From contig NZ_AONC01000038.1 in NCBI RefSeq assembly GCF_000585215.1, positions 1 through 64,000 on the forward strand: a stretch of DNA of 64,000 nt. The letters are read 5' to 3'. Positions 31,211 to 41,315 of the stretch are shown piece after piece; the stretch's first letter is position 1; each line of letters opens with the position of its first letter. Made by a program: the position numbers and the translations under genes. The DNA comes from Imhoffiella purpurea (GTDB taxonomy: Bacteria; Pseudomonadota; Gammaproteobacteria; Chromatiales; Chromatiaceae). The notes beneath the pieces are model-generated. The model searched no databases, was not told the DNA's origin, and was given only the letters and a program-made list of their open reading frames with translations.

Positions 31211-32980
31211 TCAAAATCCCCAAACCAGTGGGGCGAGCCCGATGGTGATGCTCGCCACCAGCAGGTTGAGCGGGATCCCGACCCTGAAATAGTCGGAGAA
31301 GCGGTAACCCCCGGGGCCATAGACCATGAGATTGGTCTGGTAGCCGATGGGTGTCGAGAAGCTCGCCGAGGCCGCCATCATGATGGCGACGGCGAAGGGC
31401 ATGAACTGGACCCCCAGGGCCTGCGAGGTCGAGAGTGCGATCGGGAACATGAGCACCGCCGCGGCGTTGTTGGTGACGAGCTCGGTGAAGAGCATGGTCA
31501 CCAGATAGACGACGGCCAGGGTGATCCAAGGATCGTCCTGGGCGAGCTGGACCAGATCCTCGGCGATGAAGCCGGCAGCCCCGCTGACCTCCAAGGCCCG
31601 CCCCAACCCGAATGAGGCGGCGATGGCGATCAGGACCTTCCAGTCGACCGCGGCACGCGCCGCCTGGGCGTTGATGCAGCGGGTCGCCAGCATGAGACCG
31701 GCCGCCAGCATGGAGGCCTGCAGCATGGGCAACCAGCCGAGCGTGACCACCGCGACCATGGAGACGAGGATGAGAACCGCCATCAGCGCACGGTTCTGAC
31801 GCAGCGGATGCGAGTCCGGGATCCGGCTGACCAGGAAGAAGTCCCGCGAGTTGTGCTGGCGCTCGACGAACCCGGGATCGGCCTCCATCAGCAAGGTGTC
31901 CCCCGCGCGCAGCACGATGTCGCCGATCTTGCCGCGCAGGCGCTCGCCGTTGCGCCCCACGGCGATCACGGCGGCCTCGTAGCGTCCGCGAAAGCGTCCC
32001 TCGCGGATGCTCCTTCCGACCAGGGGACAACTGTCCGAGACCACGGCCTCGACCAGATAGCGATCGGGGCGGGGAACGTCGAGCTTGAAGACCTGATCGC
32101 TCGCCGGCACCAAACCGCGAAAGCGCTGCAGATCCACGACAGAGTCCACCACGCCGACGAAGACCAGCCGATCCTGGGCCTGGAGCCGCTGGTGGGGCGC
32201 GATCGCCGGCAGGATCTCGCCGTCGCGCTCCAGCTCGAGCAGATAGACGCCCGGCAGATGACGCAGACCGGCCTGTTCGATGGTCCGCCCGGCCAGCGGG
32301 CTGCCGGGCTCGACCAGCATCTCGACCGTATACTCGCGCGGGTCGTCGAGGTCGCTCATCACCGGACGGCGGTCGGGCAGCAGCCAGCGGCCGCCGACCA
32401 GCAGATAGAGCATGCCCGCCAGGGCGCAGGGCAGCCCGACCCAGGCGATCTCGAACATGCCCAGGGTCGGCAGACCGCCGTGCGCGCCCATCATGCCGTT
32501 GACGACCAGGTTGGTACTGGTCCCGATCAGGGTGCAGGTCCCGCCCAGGATCGAGGCGTAGCTCAGCGGGATCAGCAGCTTGGAGAGCGGCAGACGGTTA
32601 CGGCGCGCCCAGTCGTTGACCGCCGGCAGGAACATGGCGACGACCGGCGTGTTGTTGAGAAAGGCACTCATGCCCATTACCGGCGACATGAGCCGCAGCT
32701 GGGCATGGGCCAGACCGCGCGGGCGTCCGAGCACGCCCTGCACCAGCCAGCCGATCGCCCCCGTCTCGCGCAGACCGGCGGCGACCACGTAGAGCACGGC
32801 GACCGTCACCATGCCCTGGTTGGAGAGCCCCTGCAGGGCCTCGGCCGGCGTCAGCACCCCGGCGAGCAGCAGCAGGGTCACGCCCCCGACCAGAACCAGA
32901 TCGGCGGGCCATTTGGTGAGTGCCAACGCGGCGATCGCGCTGGCGACGACCGTCACCGACAGCCAGGCATCCCATGTCAT
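31211..32980 (-). CDS. SLC13-family anion permease with TrkA-C domains
   Basis: A 589-residue membrane transporter. The first and last thirds each hold several hydrophobic helices with the divalent anion:Na symporter signatures, including [17 protein letters not shown] and the mirrored [14 protein letters not shown]. In between are two TrkA-C (RCK_C) domains of about 75 residues, at roughly 210-290 and 300-380. Such proteins transport sulfate or dicarboxylates. The ATG at 32980 is chosen because the longer frame adds 39 polar residues before the first membrane helix. It is divergent from metG, with 116 bases between. Confidence 0.85.
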   Translation of the reverse strand: MTWDAWLSVTVVASAIAALALTKWPADLVLVGGVTLLLLAGVLTPAEALQGLSNQGMVTVAVLYVVAAGLRETGAIGWLVQGVLGRPRGLAHAQLRLMSPVMGMSAFLNNTPVVAMFLPAVNDWARRNRLPLSKLLIPLSYASILGGTCTLIGTSTNLVVNGMMGAHGGLPTLGMFEIAWVGLPCALAGMLYLLVGGRWLLPDRRPVMSDLDDPREYTVEMLVEPGSPLAGRTIEQAGLRHLPGVYLLELERDGEILPAIAPHQRLQAQDRLVFVGVVDSVVDLQRFRGLVPASDQVFKLDVPRPDRYLVEAVVSDSCPLVGRSIREGRFRGRYEAAVIAVGRNGERLRGKIGDIVLRAGDTLLMEADPGFVERQHNSRDFFLVSRIPDSHPLRQNRALMAVLILVSMVAVVTLGWLPMLQASMLAAGLMLATRCINAQAARAAVDWKVLIAIAASFGLGRALEVSGAAGFIAEDLVQLAQDDPWITLAVVYLVTMLFTELVTNNAAAVLMFPIALSTSQALGVQFMPFAVAIMMAASASFSTPIGYQTNLMVYGPGGYRFSDYFRVGIPLNLLVASITIGLAPLVWGF

Positions 32981-33096
32981 ATCCGTTCCTCGATCGATCC
33001 AGCGTGTCGATCGGCCAGCCTCCGTCGCACCATCGCCCCAGGCTTGCCGCTCGTGAGATACTTGGCCAATTTGATCGAGAGCATCCGAGCATTTCA

Positions 33097-35142
33097 ATGA
33101 CCCAGCCCCGCGACATCCTCATCACCAGCGCACTGCCCTACGCCAACGGCCCCATCCACATCGGTCATCTGGTCGAATACATCCAGACGGACATCTGGGC
33201 GCGCTTTCAGAAGATGCGCGGTCACAACTGCTGGTACGTCTGCGCCGACGACGCCCACGGCACCCCCATCATGCTGCGCGCCCGCCAGGAGGGCATCGCG
33301 CCCGAGGATCTGATCGCGCGCGTCTCCGAGGAGCATCAGGCCGACTTCGCCGCCTTCCGGGTCGGCTTCGACAACTATCACTCGACCCACTCGACCGAGA
33401 ACCAGCACTACTCGGCCCTCATCTACGAGCGCAATCGCGACGCCGGGCACATCGCCAAGCGGACCATCACCCAGGCCTACGACCCGGTCGAGCAGATGTT
33501 CCTGCCGGACCGCTTCATCAAGGGCGAGTGCCCCAAGTGCGGCGCGCCCGACCAGTACGGCGACAACTGCGAGGTCTGCGGCGCCAGCTACTCCCCGGCC
33601 GATCTCAAGAACCCACGCTCGGCGGTCTCGGGCGCCGTGCCCGAACAGCGCGAGTCGGACCACTACTTCTTCAGGCTGGGCGACTTCGAGGAGATGCTCA
33701 AGGGCTGGACCCGCGGCGGCGGTCTGCAGAAGGAGGTCGCCAACAAGCTCGACGAATGGTTCGAGGCCGGACTCCAGGAGTGGGACATCTCGCGCGACGC
33801 GCCCTATTTCGGCTTCGAGATCCCGGACCACCCGGGCAAGTTCTTCTACGTCTGGCTCGACGCCCCGATCGGCTACATGGCCAGCTTCCAGAACCTCTGC
33901 GACAAGACCGAGGGTCTGGACTTCGACCGCTTTTGGGACAAGGATTCCAACGCCGAGCTGTACCACTTCATCGGCAAGGACATCATCTATTTCCATGCCC
34001 TCTTCTTCCCGGCCATGCTCCACGGGGCCGGATTCCGCACCCCGAGCGCCATCTTCGCTCACGGCTTCCTCACGGTCGACGGCCAGAAGATGTCCAAGTC
34101 GCGCGGCACCTTCATCAAGGCCCGCACCTATCTGGACCACCTGAATCCCGAATATCTGCGCTACTACTTCGCGGCCAAGCTGGGCTCGGGCGTCGACGAC
34201 ATCGACCTCAACCTGGAGGACTTCGCGGCGCGGGTGAACGCCGACCTGGTCGGCAAGGTGGTCAACATCGCCAGCCGCTGTGCCGGGTTCATCGGCAAGC
34301 GCTTCGAGGGGCGTCTGTCCGCGAGCCTGTCCGAGCCCCAGCTGTTCGCCGACTTCGTCGCCGCCGGCGAATCCATCGCCGCCGCCTACGAGCGACGCGA
34401 GTTCAGCCGCGCGGTGCGCGAAATCATGGCCCTGGCCGACCGCGCCAACCAGTACATCGACGAGAAGGCCCCCTGGGTGGTCGCCAAGCAGGAGGGACGC
34501 GACGCCGAGCTGCAGGACATCTGCTCCATGGGCATCAACCTCTTCCGCGTCCTGATCGGCTATCTGCGCCCCATCCTGCCGGGCACGGCCGCCGATTCGG
34601 AGGCATTCCTGCGCATCGAGCCGCTCGCCTGGGATACGCTGGCCGAACCGCTCCTGGGCCATGAGATCGCCCCCTTCAAGCCGCTCATGACCCGCATCGA
34701 TCCCAAGCAGATCGAGGCCATGCTGGAGGCGTCCAAGGAGGACCTGAGCGCGGCGGCCGGCACGCCCGCCGCCACGTCGGAGCCCAACCCGCACCTGACC
34801 CGCGACCCCATCGCCGAAGTGGTCGACTACGAGACCTTCGCCAAGACCGACCTGCGGGTGGCACTCATCCGCGAGGCCAAACAGGTCGAGGGCGCCGACA
34901 AGCTGCTTCAGCTGACCCTGGACCTGGGCGGCGAGACCCGCAACGTCTTCGCCGGCATCCGCGCGGCCTACGACCCCAAGGAGCTGGAAGGGCGCCTGAC
35001 CGTCATGGTCGCCAACCTGGCCCCGCGCAAGATGCGCTTCGGCGTCTCCGAGGGCATGGTCCTGGCCGCGGGCCCCGGCGGCAAGGACATCTTCATCCTG
35101 AACCCGGATTCGGGCGCCGAGCCGGGCATGAAGATCAAGTAG
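33097..35142 (+). CDS. metG: Methionyl-tRNA synthetase
   Basis: A 681-residue class I synthetase. The HIGH motif is in [12 protein letters not shown] (about 13-24), a zinc knuckle is formed by [18 protein letters not shown], the KMSKS loop is KMSKSRGT, and the last 110 residues are the EMAP/tRNA-binding OB domain ([18 protein letters not shown]). It charges tRNA-Met. The ATG at 33097 is the first methionine with the catalytic domain intact; a longer upstream frame exists but reads through the promoter gap. Full length matches the dimeric bacterial form. Confidence 0.96.
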   Translation: MTQPRDILITSALPYANGPIHIGHLVEYIQTDIWARFQKMRGHNCWYVCADDAHGTPIMLRARQEGIAPEDLIARVSEEHQADFAAFRVGFDNYHSTHSTENQHYSALIYERNRDAGHIAKRTITQAYDPVEQMFLPDRFIKGECPKCGAPDQYGDNCEVCGASYSPADLKNPRSAVSGAVPEQRESDHYFFRLGDFEEMLKGWTRGGGLQKEVANKLDEWFEAGLQEWDISRDAPYFGFEIPDHPGKFFYVWLDAPIGYMASFQNLCDKTEGLDFDRFWDKDSNAELYHFIGKDIIYFHALFFPAMLHGAGFRTPSAIFAHGFLTVDGQKMSKSRGTFIKARTYLDHLNPEYLRYYFAAKLGSGVDDIDLNLEDFAARVNADLVGKVVNIASRCAGFIGKRFEGRLSASLSEPQLFADFVAAGESIAAAYERREFSRAVREIMALADRANQYIDEKAPWVVAKQEGRDAELQDICSMGINLFRVLIGYLRPILPGTAADSEAFLRIEPLAWDTLAEPLLGHEIAPFKPLMTRIDPKQIEAMLEASKEDLSAAAGTPAATSEPNPHLTRDPIAEVVDYETFAKTDLRVALIREAKQVEGADKLLQLTLDLGGETRNVFAGIRAAYDPKELEGRLTVMVANLAPRKMRFGVSEGMVLAAGPGGKDIFILNPDSGAEPGMKIK

Positions 35143-35235
35143 GCCCGCCGAATCGCGCCGTCCTGCCCGTCCGGACGGCGCCGCCTTCCCGATCTGCCGC
35201 TAGACTCAGTCCAATACGCCACCGGGAGGCCCCTG

Positions 35236-35823
35236 ATGTCGACTCAGCCCAAGCCCTATTACAGCTTCGAGGACTATCTCGCCGCCGAGCGAGACTGCAT
35301 CGACGAGAAGCACGAATATGTCGCCGGTCAGGTCTTCGCCATGACCGGGGCGACCTACAACCACAACGTCATCACGACCAATCTCGTCCGAGAATTTTCG
35401 AATCGGCTCAAATCGCGTCCCTGCGTCGCATTGTCCAACGACATGCGCCTGCGCATCGAGACGGCGGACGCCTGCACCTACCCCGACGTCCTCGTGCTCT
35501 GCGACGACCCTGCCTTCCACGATAGACGCAAGGACGTGCTGACCAACGCCACGCTGGTCGCCGAGGTCCTGTCGCCGTCCACCGAGGGCTACGACCGCGG
35601 CGACAAGTTCGCCATCTATCGCGGTCTGCCGAGCCTGCGCCAATATGTCCTCATCTCACAGGATCGACCGAGAGCCGACGTCTTCACCCGCCAGGCGGAC
35701 GGCCGCTGGCTGCTGGACGCCCACGACGATCCGGAATCGATCCTGTCTCTGGAGTCGATCGACTGCGCTATCCGGTTGGGGGATATCTACGACAAGGTCC
35801 GTTTCGAAACGGATGAAGACTGA
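35236..35823 (+). CDS. Uma2-family (DUF820) putative endonuclease
   Basis: A 195-residue protein of the PD-(D/E)xK nuclease fold, Uma2 type. The family signatures are FEDYLAAERDCIDEKHEYVAGQVFAMTGA with the first acidic residue, then TYPDVLVLCDD, and LVAEVLSPSTEGYDRGDKFAIYR with the E-x-LSP-T catalytic line and Lys. Uma2 proteins are very abundant in phototrophs and cyanobacteria; their target is unknown. It lies between metG and rnfA on the same strand and interrupts the usual metG-rnf neighbourhood. Confidence 0.88.
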   Translation: MSTQPKPYYSFEDYLAAERDCIDEKHEYVAGQVFAMTGATYNHNVITTNLVREFSNRLKSRPCVALSNDMRLRIETADACTYPDVLVLCDDPAFHDRRKDVLTNATLVAEVLSPSTEGYDRGDKFAIYRGLPSLRQYVLISQDRPRADVFTRQADGRWLLDAHDDPESILSLESIDCAIRLGDIYDKVRFETDED

Positions 35824-36030
35824 GATCCCACCGCATTGGTCGGCGAGCGGAGACAGAACCGACGAGTGCGGTGACTGAGGGTACGTTCCCGATAACCCTA
35901 ATGAATCTCGGTTGTAGCCATGGGACTCAGGGCTTATCCTTTGCTGTTCAGAGCCGTTCGCCTCTACTTGGTCCATTGGTGAACGCACCAGACATTCAAC
36001 AGCGCCCTCCGCACGCATCCTTGTGTCCGC

Positions 36031-36612
36031 ATGACTGAATACGCACTCATCCTGATCGGCACGGTGCTGGTCAACAATTTCGTGCTGGTCAAGTTTCTCG
36101 GACTCTGCCCCTTCATGGGCGTCTCCAAGAAGCTGGAGACCGCCATCGGAATGGGGCTCGCGACGACCTTCGTCATGACCCTGTCCTCCGTCATCACCTG
36201 GGTGGTCGAACAGTATCTGCTCGAGCCACTGGGCATCGGCTATCTGCGCACCATCGCCTTCATCCTGGTGATCGCCTCGGTGGTCCAGTTCACCGAGACC
36301 GTCATGCACAAGACCAGCCCGGTGCTCTATCAGCTGCTGGGCATCTTCCTGCCGCTGATCACGACCAACTGCGCCGTGCTCGGCGTCGCCCTGCTGAACC
36401 AGCAGTCGCAGCACACACTGGTCGAATCGGCGCTCTACGGCTTCGGCGCCGCCATCGGCTTCTCGCTGGTGCTGACCCTGTTCGCCGGGATCCGCGAGCG
36501 CGTGACCGTCGCCGACGTACCCGAACCCTTCCAGGGCAGCGCCATCGCCCTCATCACCGCCGGACTCATGTCGCTCGCCTTCATGGGATTCGCCGGACTG
36601 GTCGCGAGCTGA
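36031..36612 (+). CDS. rnfA: Rnf electron transport complex subunit RnfA
   Basis: A 193-residue membrane protein with six hydrophobic helices. The pseudo-symmetric motifs [21 protein letters not shown] and [16 protein letters not shown] hold the Cys residues that bind the membrane 2Fe-2S cluster shared with RnfE. Rnf couples electron transfer between ferredoxin and NAD to ion movement across the membrane. First gene of a complete rnfABCDGE run; 207 bases of upstream sequence without a gene probably carry the promoter. Confidence 0.95.
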   Translation: MTEYALILIGTVLVNNFVLVKFLGLCPFMGVSKKLETAIGMGLATTFVMTLSSVITWVVEQYLLEPLGIGYLRTIAFILVIASVVQFTETVMHKTSPVLYQLLGIFLPLITTNCAVLGVALLNQQSQHTLVESALYGFGAAIGFSLVLTLFAGIRERVTVADVPEPFQGSAIALITAGLMSLAFMGFAGLVAS

Positions 36613-36623
36613 GGGCGGACACC

Positions 36624-37193
36624 ATGCTGATCGCGATCCTCTCCATCGCCGCACTCGCCGCCGTCTTCGGGGGGCTGCTCGGCTATTCGGCCATCCGCTT
36701 CCATGTCGAGGGCGATCCCATCGCCGACCAGATCGACGCGCTGCTGCCGCAGACCCAGTGCGGACAGTGCGGATACCCGGGCTGCCGGCCCTATGCCGAG
36801 GCGGTCGCGTGCGGCGACGAGGACATCAACAAATGCATCCCCGGCGGCGAGGCCACCATCCTGGCGATGGCCGACCTGCTCGGACGCGAGCCGGCCGGCA
36901 TGGAGGCCGAGGAGAAGCCGCCCGCGGTCGCCGTCATCGACCCCAATCGCTGCATCGGCTGCACCCTCTGTCTGCAGAACTGCCCGGTGGACGCCATCGT
37001 CGGCGCAGCCAAACAGCTACACGGGGTGCTCTCGAAGGAATGCACCGGCTGCGAGCTCTGCCTGCCCCCCTGTCCGGTGAACTGCATCAGCATGGTTCCC
37101 ATCGCCGAGGAGATCTCGGGCTGGCGCTGGCCCTATCCGAACAACCCCTCCAGAGACGCCGCCACTGCCGTCACCGAGCGCTCGGCAGCCTGA
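36624..37193 (+). CDS. rnfB: Rnf complex ferredoxin subunit RnfB
   Basis: A 189-residue protein. An N-terminal membrane anchor (1-25) is followed by a 4Fe-4S domain with [16 protein letters not shown] and two ferredoxin motifs, [16 protein letters not shown] and [16 protein letters not shown], giving three clusters. It is the entry point for electrons from soluble ferredoxin in the reverse direction or their exit. It starts 11 bases after rnfA with a good GAGGGCGG-like region before the ATG. Confidence 0.95.
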   Translation: MLIAILSIAALAAVFGGLLGYSAIRFHVEGDPIADQIDALLPQTQCGQCGYPGCRPYAEAVACGDEDINKCIPGGEATILAMADLLGREPAGMEAEEKPPAVAVIDPNRCIGCTLCLQNCPVDAIVGAAKQLHGVLSKECTGCELCLPPCPVNCISMVPIAEEISGWRWPYPNNPSRDAATAVTERSAA

Positions 37194-37208
37194 CGCGAGG
37201 ATCACCGA

Positions 37209-38795
37209 TTGGCCGTCGCACAAGCATCCATTACGGACCGCCGCCTGTGGACCTTCCACGGCGGCATCCACATCCCGGACGAGAAGGCGCTGTCGAACGC
37301 GGCGGCGATCGAATCGATCGCCCTGCCCCGGCGGCTCCTGGTCCCGCTCCAGCAGCATATCGGAGCGCCGGCTCGCCTGATCGCCACCGTCGGCGAGCAG
37401 GTCCTGAAGGCACAGATGATCGCCGAGCCGACCGGACTGGTCAGCTCGCCCATCCACGCACCCAGCTCGGGCACGCTCGTCGCCGTCGAGAATCATCCGG
37501 TCCCCCATCCCTCGGGCCTCACGGCCCCCTGCGCCGTCATCGAGACCGACGGCAGCGACAGCTGGGCCGAGCTGCCGCCGCCGCTCACGGACTATCCGCA
37601 GCTCGATCCCGAGCGCATCCGCGAGCGCATCCGCTGGGCCGGGGTGGTCGGCATGGGCGGCGCCTCCTTCCCGACCAGCGTCAAGCTGAGCCCGGGCACG
37701 GAGCGCCAGATCCACACGCTCATCATCAACGGCGCCGAGTGCGAGCCCTATATCAGCTGCGACGACCGCCTCATGCGCGAGCGGGCGGGACACGTCCTCG
37801 AGGGGGTGCGCATCATGCACCACCTGCTCGAGGTCAAACAGGTGCTGATCGGGATCGAGGACAACAAGCCCGAGGCGATCGAGGCGATGCGGCTCGCGCT
37901 GACCGAGACCGACATGCGGGCCTACACCGAGATCGTCCCCATTCCGACGCTCTATCCGAGCGGCGGCGAGAAGCAGCTGATCCGCATCCTCACCGGCAAG
38001 GAGGTCCCCACCAAGGGCATTCCGGCCCAGGTCGGCATCGTCTGCCAGAACGTGGGCACGGCCGCCGCGGTCGCGGACGCGGTGCTGGAAGGGCGGCCGC
38101 TCGTCTCGCGCGTCGTCACCGTGACCGGGCGCGCCATCGCCAACCCGCGCAACCTGCAGGTCCCGATAGGGACGCCGGCCGAGGACCTGATCGCGCACTG
38201 CGGCGGCTATCGCGAAACGCCCGCCAGATTGATCTGCGGCGGCCCCATGATGGGCTTCACCCTCCGAACCGCCGCCACCCCGGTGACCAAGGCCGCCAAC
38301 TGCATCCTGGCGCTCACGGCGGAGGAGTCCCCGGACCCGGGTCCGGCGCTCGCCTGCATCCGTTGCGGACGCTGCGCCCAGGCCTGTCCCGCCAGCCTGC
38401 TGCCGCAGCAGATGTACTGGTATGCCCGCGCCAAGGATCTGGACCGGATACAGGACTACAACCTCTTCGACTGCATCGAATGCGGCTGCTGCGCCCAGGT
38501 CTGCCCCAGCCATATTCCGCTGGTGCAGTACTATCGCTTCGCCAAGACCGAGATCTGGTCGCGCGAGCAGGAGAAACGCAAGTCCGAACAGGCGCGTGCC
38601 CGGCATGCCGCCAAGCAGGCCCGGCTGGAACGCCAGGAGCAGGAGCGCCAGGCCAAGCTGCGCAAGCAGAAGGAGGCGATGGCCGCCAAGGCGCCCGCGG
38701 ATCCGGACAAGGTCGGCCAGCAGAAGGCCGCGATCGAGGCCGCGAAGCAGCGCGTGGCCGCCAAGCGGGCCGCCGCGACGGACGAGCCATCCTAA
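37209..38795 (+). CDS. rnfC: Rnf complex NADH-binding subunit RnfC
   Basis: A 528-residue protein with the RnfC barrel-sandwich start (GGIHIPDEKALSN), the NADH/FMN-binding Rossmann-like part with GVVGMGGASFPTSVKLSP and INGAECEPYISCDDRLM, and two 4Fe-4S motifs CIRCGRCAQACPA and CIECGCCAQVCPS at about 380-435. The last 90 residues are a charged Lys/Glu/Ala/Gln coiled coil. It starts with TTG at 37209, preceded by GAGG; no ATG fits the conserved start. Confidence 0.94.
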   Translation: MAVAQASITDRRLWTFHGGIHIPDEKALSNAAAIESIALPRRLLVPLQQHIGAPARLIATVGEQVLKAQMIAEPTGLVSSPIHAPSSGTLVAVENHPVPHPSGLTAPCAVIETDGSDSWAELPPPLTDYPQLDPERIRERIRWAGVVGMGGASFPTSVKLSPGTERQIHTLIINGAECEPYISCDDRLMRERAGHVLEGVRIMHHLLEVKQVLIGIEDNKPEAIEAMRLALTETDMRAYTEIVPIPTLYPSGGEKQLIRILTGKEVPTKGIPAQVGIVCQNVGTAAAVADAVLEGRPLVSRVVTVTGRAIANPRNLQVPIGTPAEDLIAHCGGYRETPARLICGGPMMGFTLRTAATPVTKAANCILALTAEESPDPGPALACIRCGRCAQACPASLLPQQMYWYARAKDLDRIQDYNLFDCIECGCCAQVCPSHIPLVQYYRFAKTEIWSREQEKRKSEQARARHAAKQARLERQEQERQAKLRKQKEAMAAKAPADPDKVGQQKAAIEAAKQRVAAKRAAATDEPS

Positions 38796-38870
38796 TGGCG
38801 CGGCCCACCTTCAGCCGCCTGCGCCCAGCGCCGAGATGCCATCCCGCCATACGGATTTTCCGCTGAGATC

Positions 38871-39911
38871 ATGAAGACATTCATCGCCTCCTCCCCCCAT
38901 GTCGCGCGCGTGAACCGGGTCGACCGGATCATGTTGCAGGTCCTGCTGGCCCTGATCCCGGGCGTCCTCGCCATGACCTGGTATTTCGGCTGGGGACTGC
39001 TGATCAACATGGGGCTCGCGATCGTCTTCGCCCTGCTCGCCGAAAGCGCCGTGCTGCTGGCGCGCGGCCGCTCGCCGCTGCCGGCCATCGGCGACCTGAG
39101 CGCCGTGGTGACCGCGGTGCTCTTCGCCATCTCGGTGCCGCCCATCCTGCCCTGGTGGCTGACGCTGCTGGGCATCCTCTTCGCGATCGTGCTGGTCAAG
39201 CAGCTCTACGGCGGCATGGGCTACAACCCCTTCAATCCCGCGATGGCCGCCTATGTCTTCCTGCTGGTCTCCTATCCGGTCGCCATGACCAACTGGCTGA
39301 CGCCGTCCATGCTGGCCGAGCACCATCTGTCGTTCATGGAGTCGCTGCGCATCATCCTGGATGGCAGCCTGCCTCAGGGTCTGACCTGGGACGCGATCAC
39401 CTCGGCCACCCCGCTCGACGAAATGCGCGGCAAATTGGATCAGAACCTCACTCTCGACCAGATCCGACAGAGCCCGCTTTGGGGCAACTTCGGCGGACGC
39501 GGCTGGGAATGGATCGCCGCCTGGTTCCTGCTCGGCGGCCTCTATCTCCTGTGGCGGCGCATCATCACCTGGCACATCCCGGTCTCGATGCTCGCCAGCC
39601 TCCTGGTCTGCGCCACCCTCTTCTGGACCCTGGATCCACAGACCCATCCCTTCCCGGCCTTCCACCTGTTCAGCGGCGCGGCTATCCTGGGCGCCTTCTT
39701 CATCGCGACGGACCCGGTGACGGCCAGCACGACCCAAAGAGGACAGATCATCTTCGGGGCCACCATCGGCGTGCTCGTCTATGTGATCCGAACCTGGGGC
39801 GGCTACCCGGACGCGGTCGCGTTCGCGGTCCTGCTGATGAACATCGCCGCCCCCATGATCGATCACTACACCCAACCGCGCGTCTTCGGGCATGGGGGAA
39901 AAGGCATATGA
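38871..39911 (+). CDS. rnfD: Rnf complex membrane subunit RnfD
   Basis: A 346-residue integral membrane protein with about nine helices. KQLYGGMGYNPFNPAMAAYVFLL is the RnfD/NqrB signature, and FMN is expected on the Thr of ASTTQRGQIIFG (near residue 285). It carries electrons and ions through the membrane. Its stop overlaps the rnfG start by four bases. The 75-base gap after rnfC is the largest in the operon and has no gene. Confidence 0.95.
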   Translation: MKTFIASSPHVARVNRVDRIMLQVLLALIPGVLAMTWYFGWGLLINMGLAIVFALLAESAVLLARGRSPLPAIGDLSAVVTAVLFAISVPPILPWWLTLLGILFAIVLVKQLYGGMGYNPFNPAMAAYVFLLVSYPVAMTNWLTPSMLAEHHLSFMESLRIILDGSLPQGLTWDAITSATPLDEMRGKLDQNLTLDQIRQSPLWGNFGGRGWEWIAAWFLLGGLYLLWRRIITWHIPVSMLASLLVCATLFWTLDPQTHPFPAFHLFSGAAILGAFFIATDPVTASTTQRGQIIFGATIGVLVYVIRTWGGYPDAVAFAVLLMNIAAPMIDHYTQPRVFGHGGKGI

Positions 39912-40561
39912 AGACCAAGACCATTCTGCTCGCCGGAACCGTGCTCGGGGCCTTCGCGACCAGCGGCGTCGCCCTGGTCGCCGTCACCCACGCGATGGTC
40001 GACCAGCGCATCGCCGACAACCAGTATCAGGCCATGCAGCGCAAGCTCGCGGCCATCCTGCCCGAGGGGGCCTCGGACAACGATCCGCTGCGCGACTACA
40101 TCCAGGTCGAGGCACGCGAGTTGCTCGGCACCGATGCCACCCAGGTCTACCGCGTCCGCCATGGCGACGATCCGGTCGCCGTGGTGCTCGAGCCCGTGGT
40201 GCCCGACGGCTACGCGGGCCCCATCCGGCTCCTGGTCTCGGTGATGCACGACGGCACGCTCGGCGGCGTGCGCGTCATCTCGCATCACGAAACGCCCGGC
40301 CTGGGCGACAAGATCGAGGAGGCCAAGTCGGACTGGGTCTATGAGTTCAAGGGCAAATCGCTGACCGATCCGCCGCCCGAGAAATGGGCGGTCAAGCGCG
40401 ACGGCGGCGAGTTCGACCAGTTCACGGGCGCCACCATCACGCCGAGATCCGTGGTGAACGCGGTCAAGAACACCCTGATCTATGTCCAAAACCAAGGTGA
40501 CCGTCTGTTCGAACCGGCCTCCGAGGCCGCGGAACAACCCGCTGGAGACAAGGACCGATGA
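39908..40561 (+). CDS. rnfG: Rnf complex FMN-binding subunit RnfG
   Basis: A 217-residue protein with one N-terminal membrane anchor (about 8-30) and a periplasmic FMN-binding domain. Covalent FMN attaches to the Thr of [12 protein letters not shown] near residue 180; [11 protein letters not shown] is the other family line. It overlaps rnfD and rnfE by four bases each, so translation is coupled along the cluster. Confidence 0.94.
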   Translation: MKTKTILLAGTVLGAFATSGVALVAVTHAMVDQRIADNQYQAMQRKLAAILPEGASDNDPLRDYIQVEARELLGTDATQVYRVRHGDDPVAVVLEPVVPDGYAGPIRLLVSVMHDGTLGGVRVISHHETPGLGDKIEEAKSDWVYEFKGKSLTDPPPEKWAVKRDGGEFDQFTGATITPRSVVNAVKNTLIYVQNQGDRLFEPASEAAEQPAGDKDR

Positions 40562-41271
40562 AGGCGACGAAAGGCTATGCCGGAATCTTCGGGGAAGGGC
40601 TCTGGAGCAACAACCAGATGCTCGTCGGTCTGCTCGGGCTCTGCCCTCTGCTGGCCACCACCACCTCCGCCACCAACGGACTGGGCATGGGACTGGCGAC
40701 GACCGCCGTGCTGGTTTGCTCGAACGCGACCGTCTCGCTGGTGCGCAACCTGGTTCGGCCCGAGATCCGCATCCCGGTCTTCGTCCTGGTGATCGCCTCC
40801 TTCGTCACCCTGGTCGAGCTCGTCATGCAGGCCTTCTTCTACGAGATGTATCTGGTGCTGGGTCTCTTCATCTCGCTGATCGTGGTCAACTGCATGATCA
40901 TCGGGCGCGCCGAGGCATTCGCCTCCAAGCACAGCGTCGACCGGGCGCTGGTCGACGGGCTCGCGGTCGGGCTCGGTGCGACCCTGGTCCTGACCTCGCT
41001 CGGCGCGCTGCGCGAACTGGTCGGACAGGGCACCCTCTTCAACCAGGCCGAGCTGCTGCTGGGCGAGGCGGGCAGACATCTGACGTTCCACCTCGGAGAC
41101 GACTACCAGGGTGCGCTCATCGCCATCCTGCCACCCGGGGCCTTTATCGGACTGGGCCTCATGATCGCCCTCAAGAACCTGATCGACAAAGCGGTCAAGC
41201 GTCTCTCGGCCGCCCGTCGCGCCAAACCCGTTCAAGCGGCCACCCAGCCACCCGAGCCCGCGGCCGGCTGA
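40558..41271 (+). CDS. rnfE: Rnf complex membrane subunit RnfE
   Basis: A 237-residue membrane protein homologous to RnfA. It has six helices and the cysteine lines [21 protein letters not shown] and [20 protein letters not shown], which share the 2Fe-2S cluster with RnfA. It is the last gene of the cluster; rnfH and nth, which often follow, are absent. The gene converges on the histidine kinase with 44 bases between. Confidence 0.95.
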   Translation: MKATKGYAGIFGEGLWSNNQMLVGLLGLCPLLATTTSATNGLGMGLATTAVLVCSNATVSLVRNLVRPEIRIPVFVLVIASFVTLVELVMQAFFYEMYLVLGLFISLIVVNCMIIGRAEAFASKHSVDRALVDGLAVGLGATLVLTSLGALRELVGQGTLFNQAELLLGEAGRHLTFHLGDDYQGALIAILPPGAFIGLGLMIALKNLIDKAVKRLSAARRAKPVQAATQPPEPAAG

Positions 41272-41315
41272 TCGGTGGCCAGCGGCGAGACCGCGATGAC
41301 TGGCGGCTGGCAGCT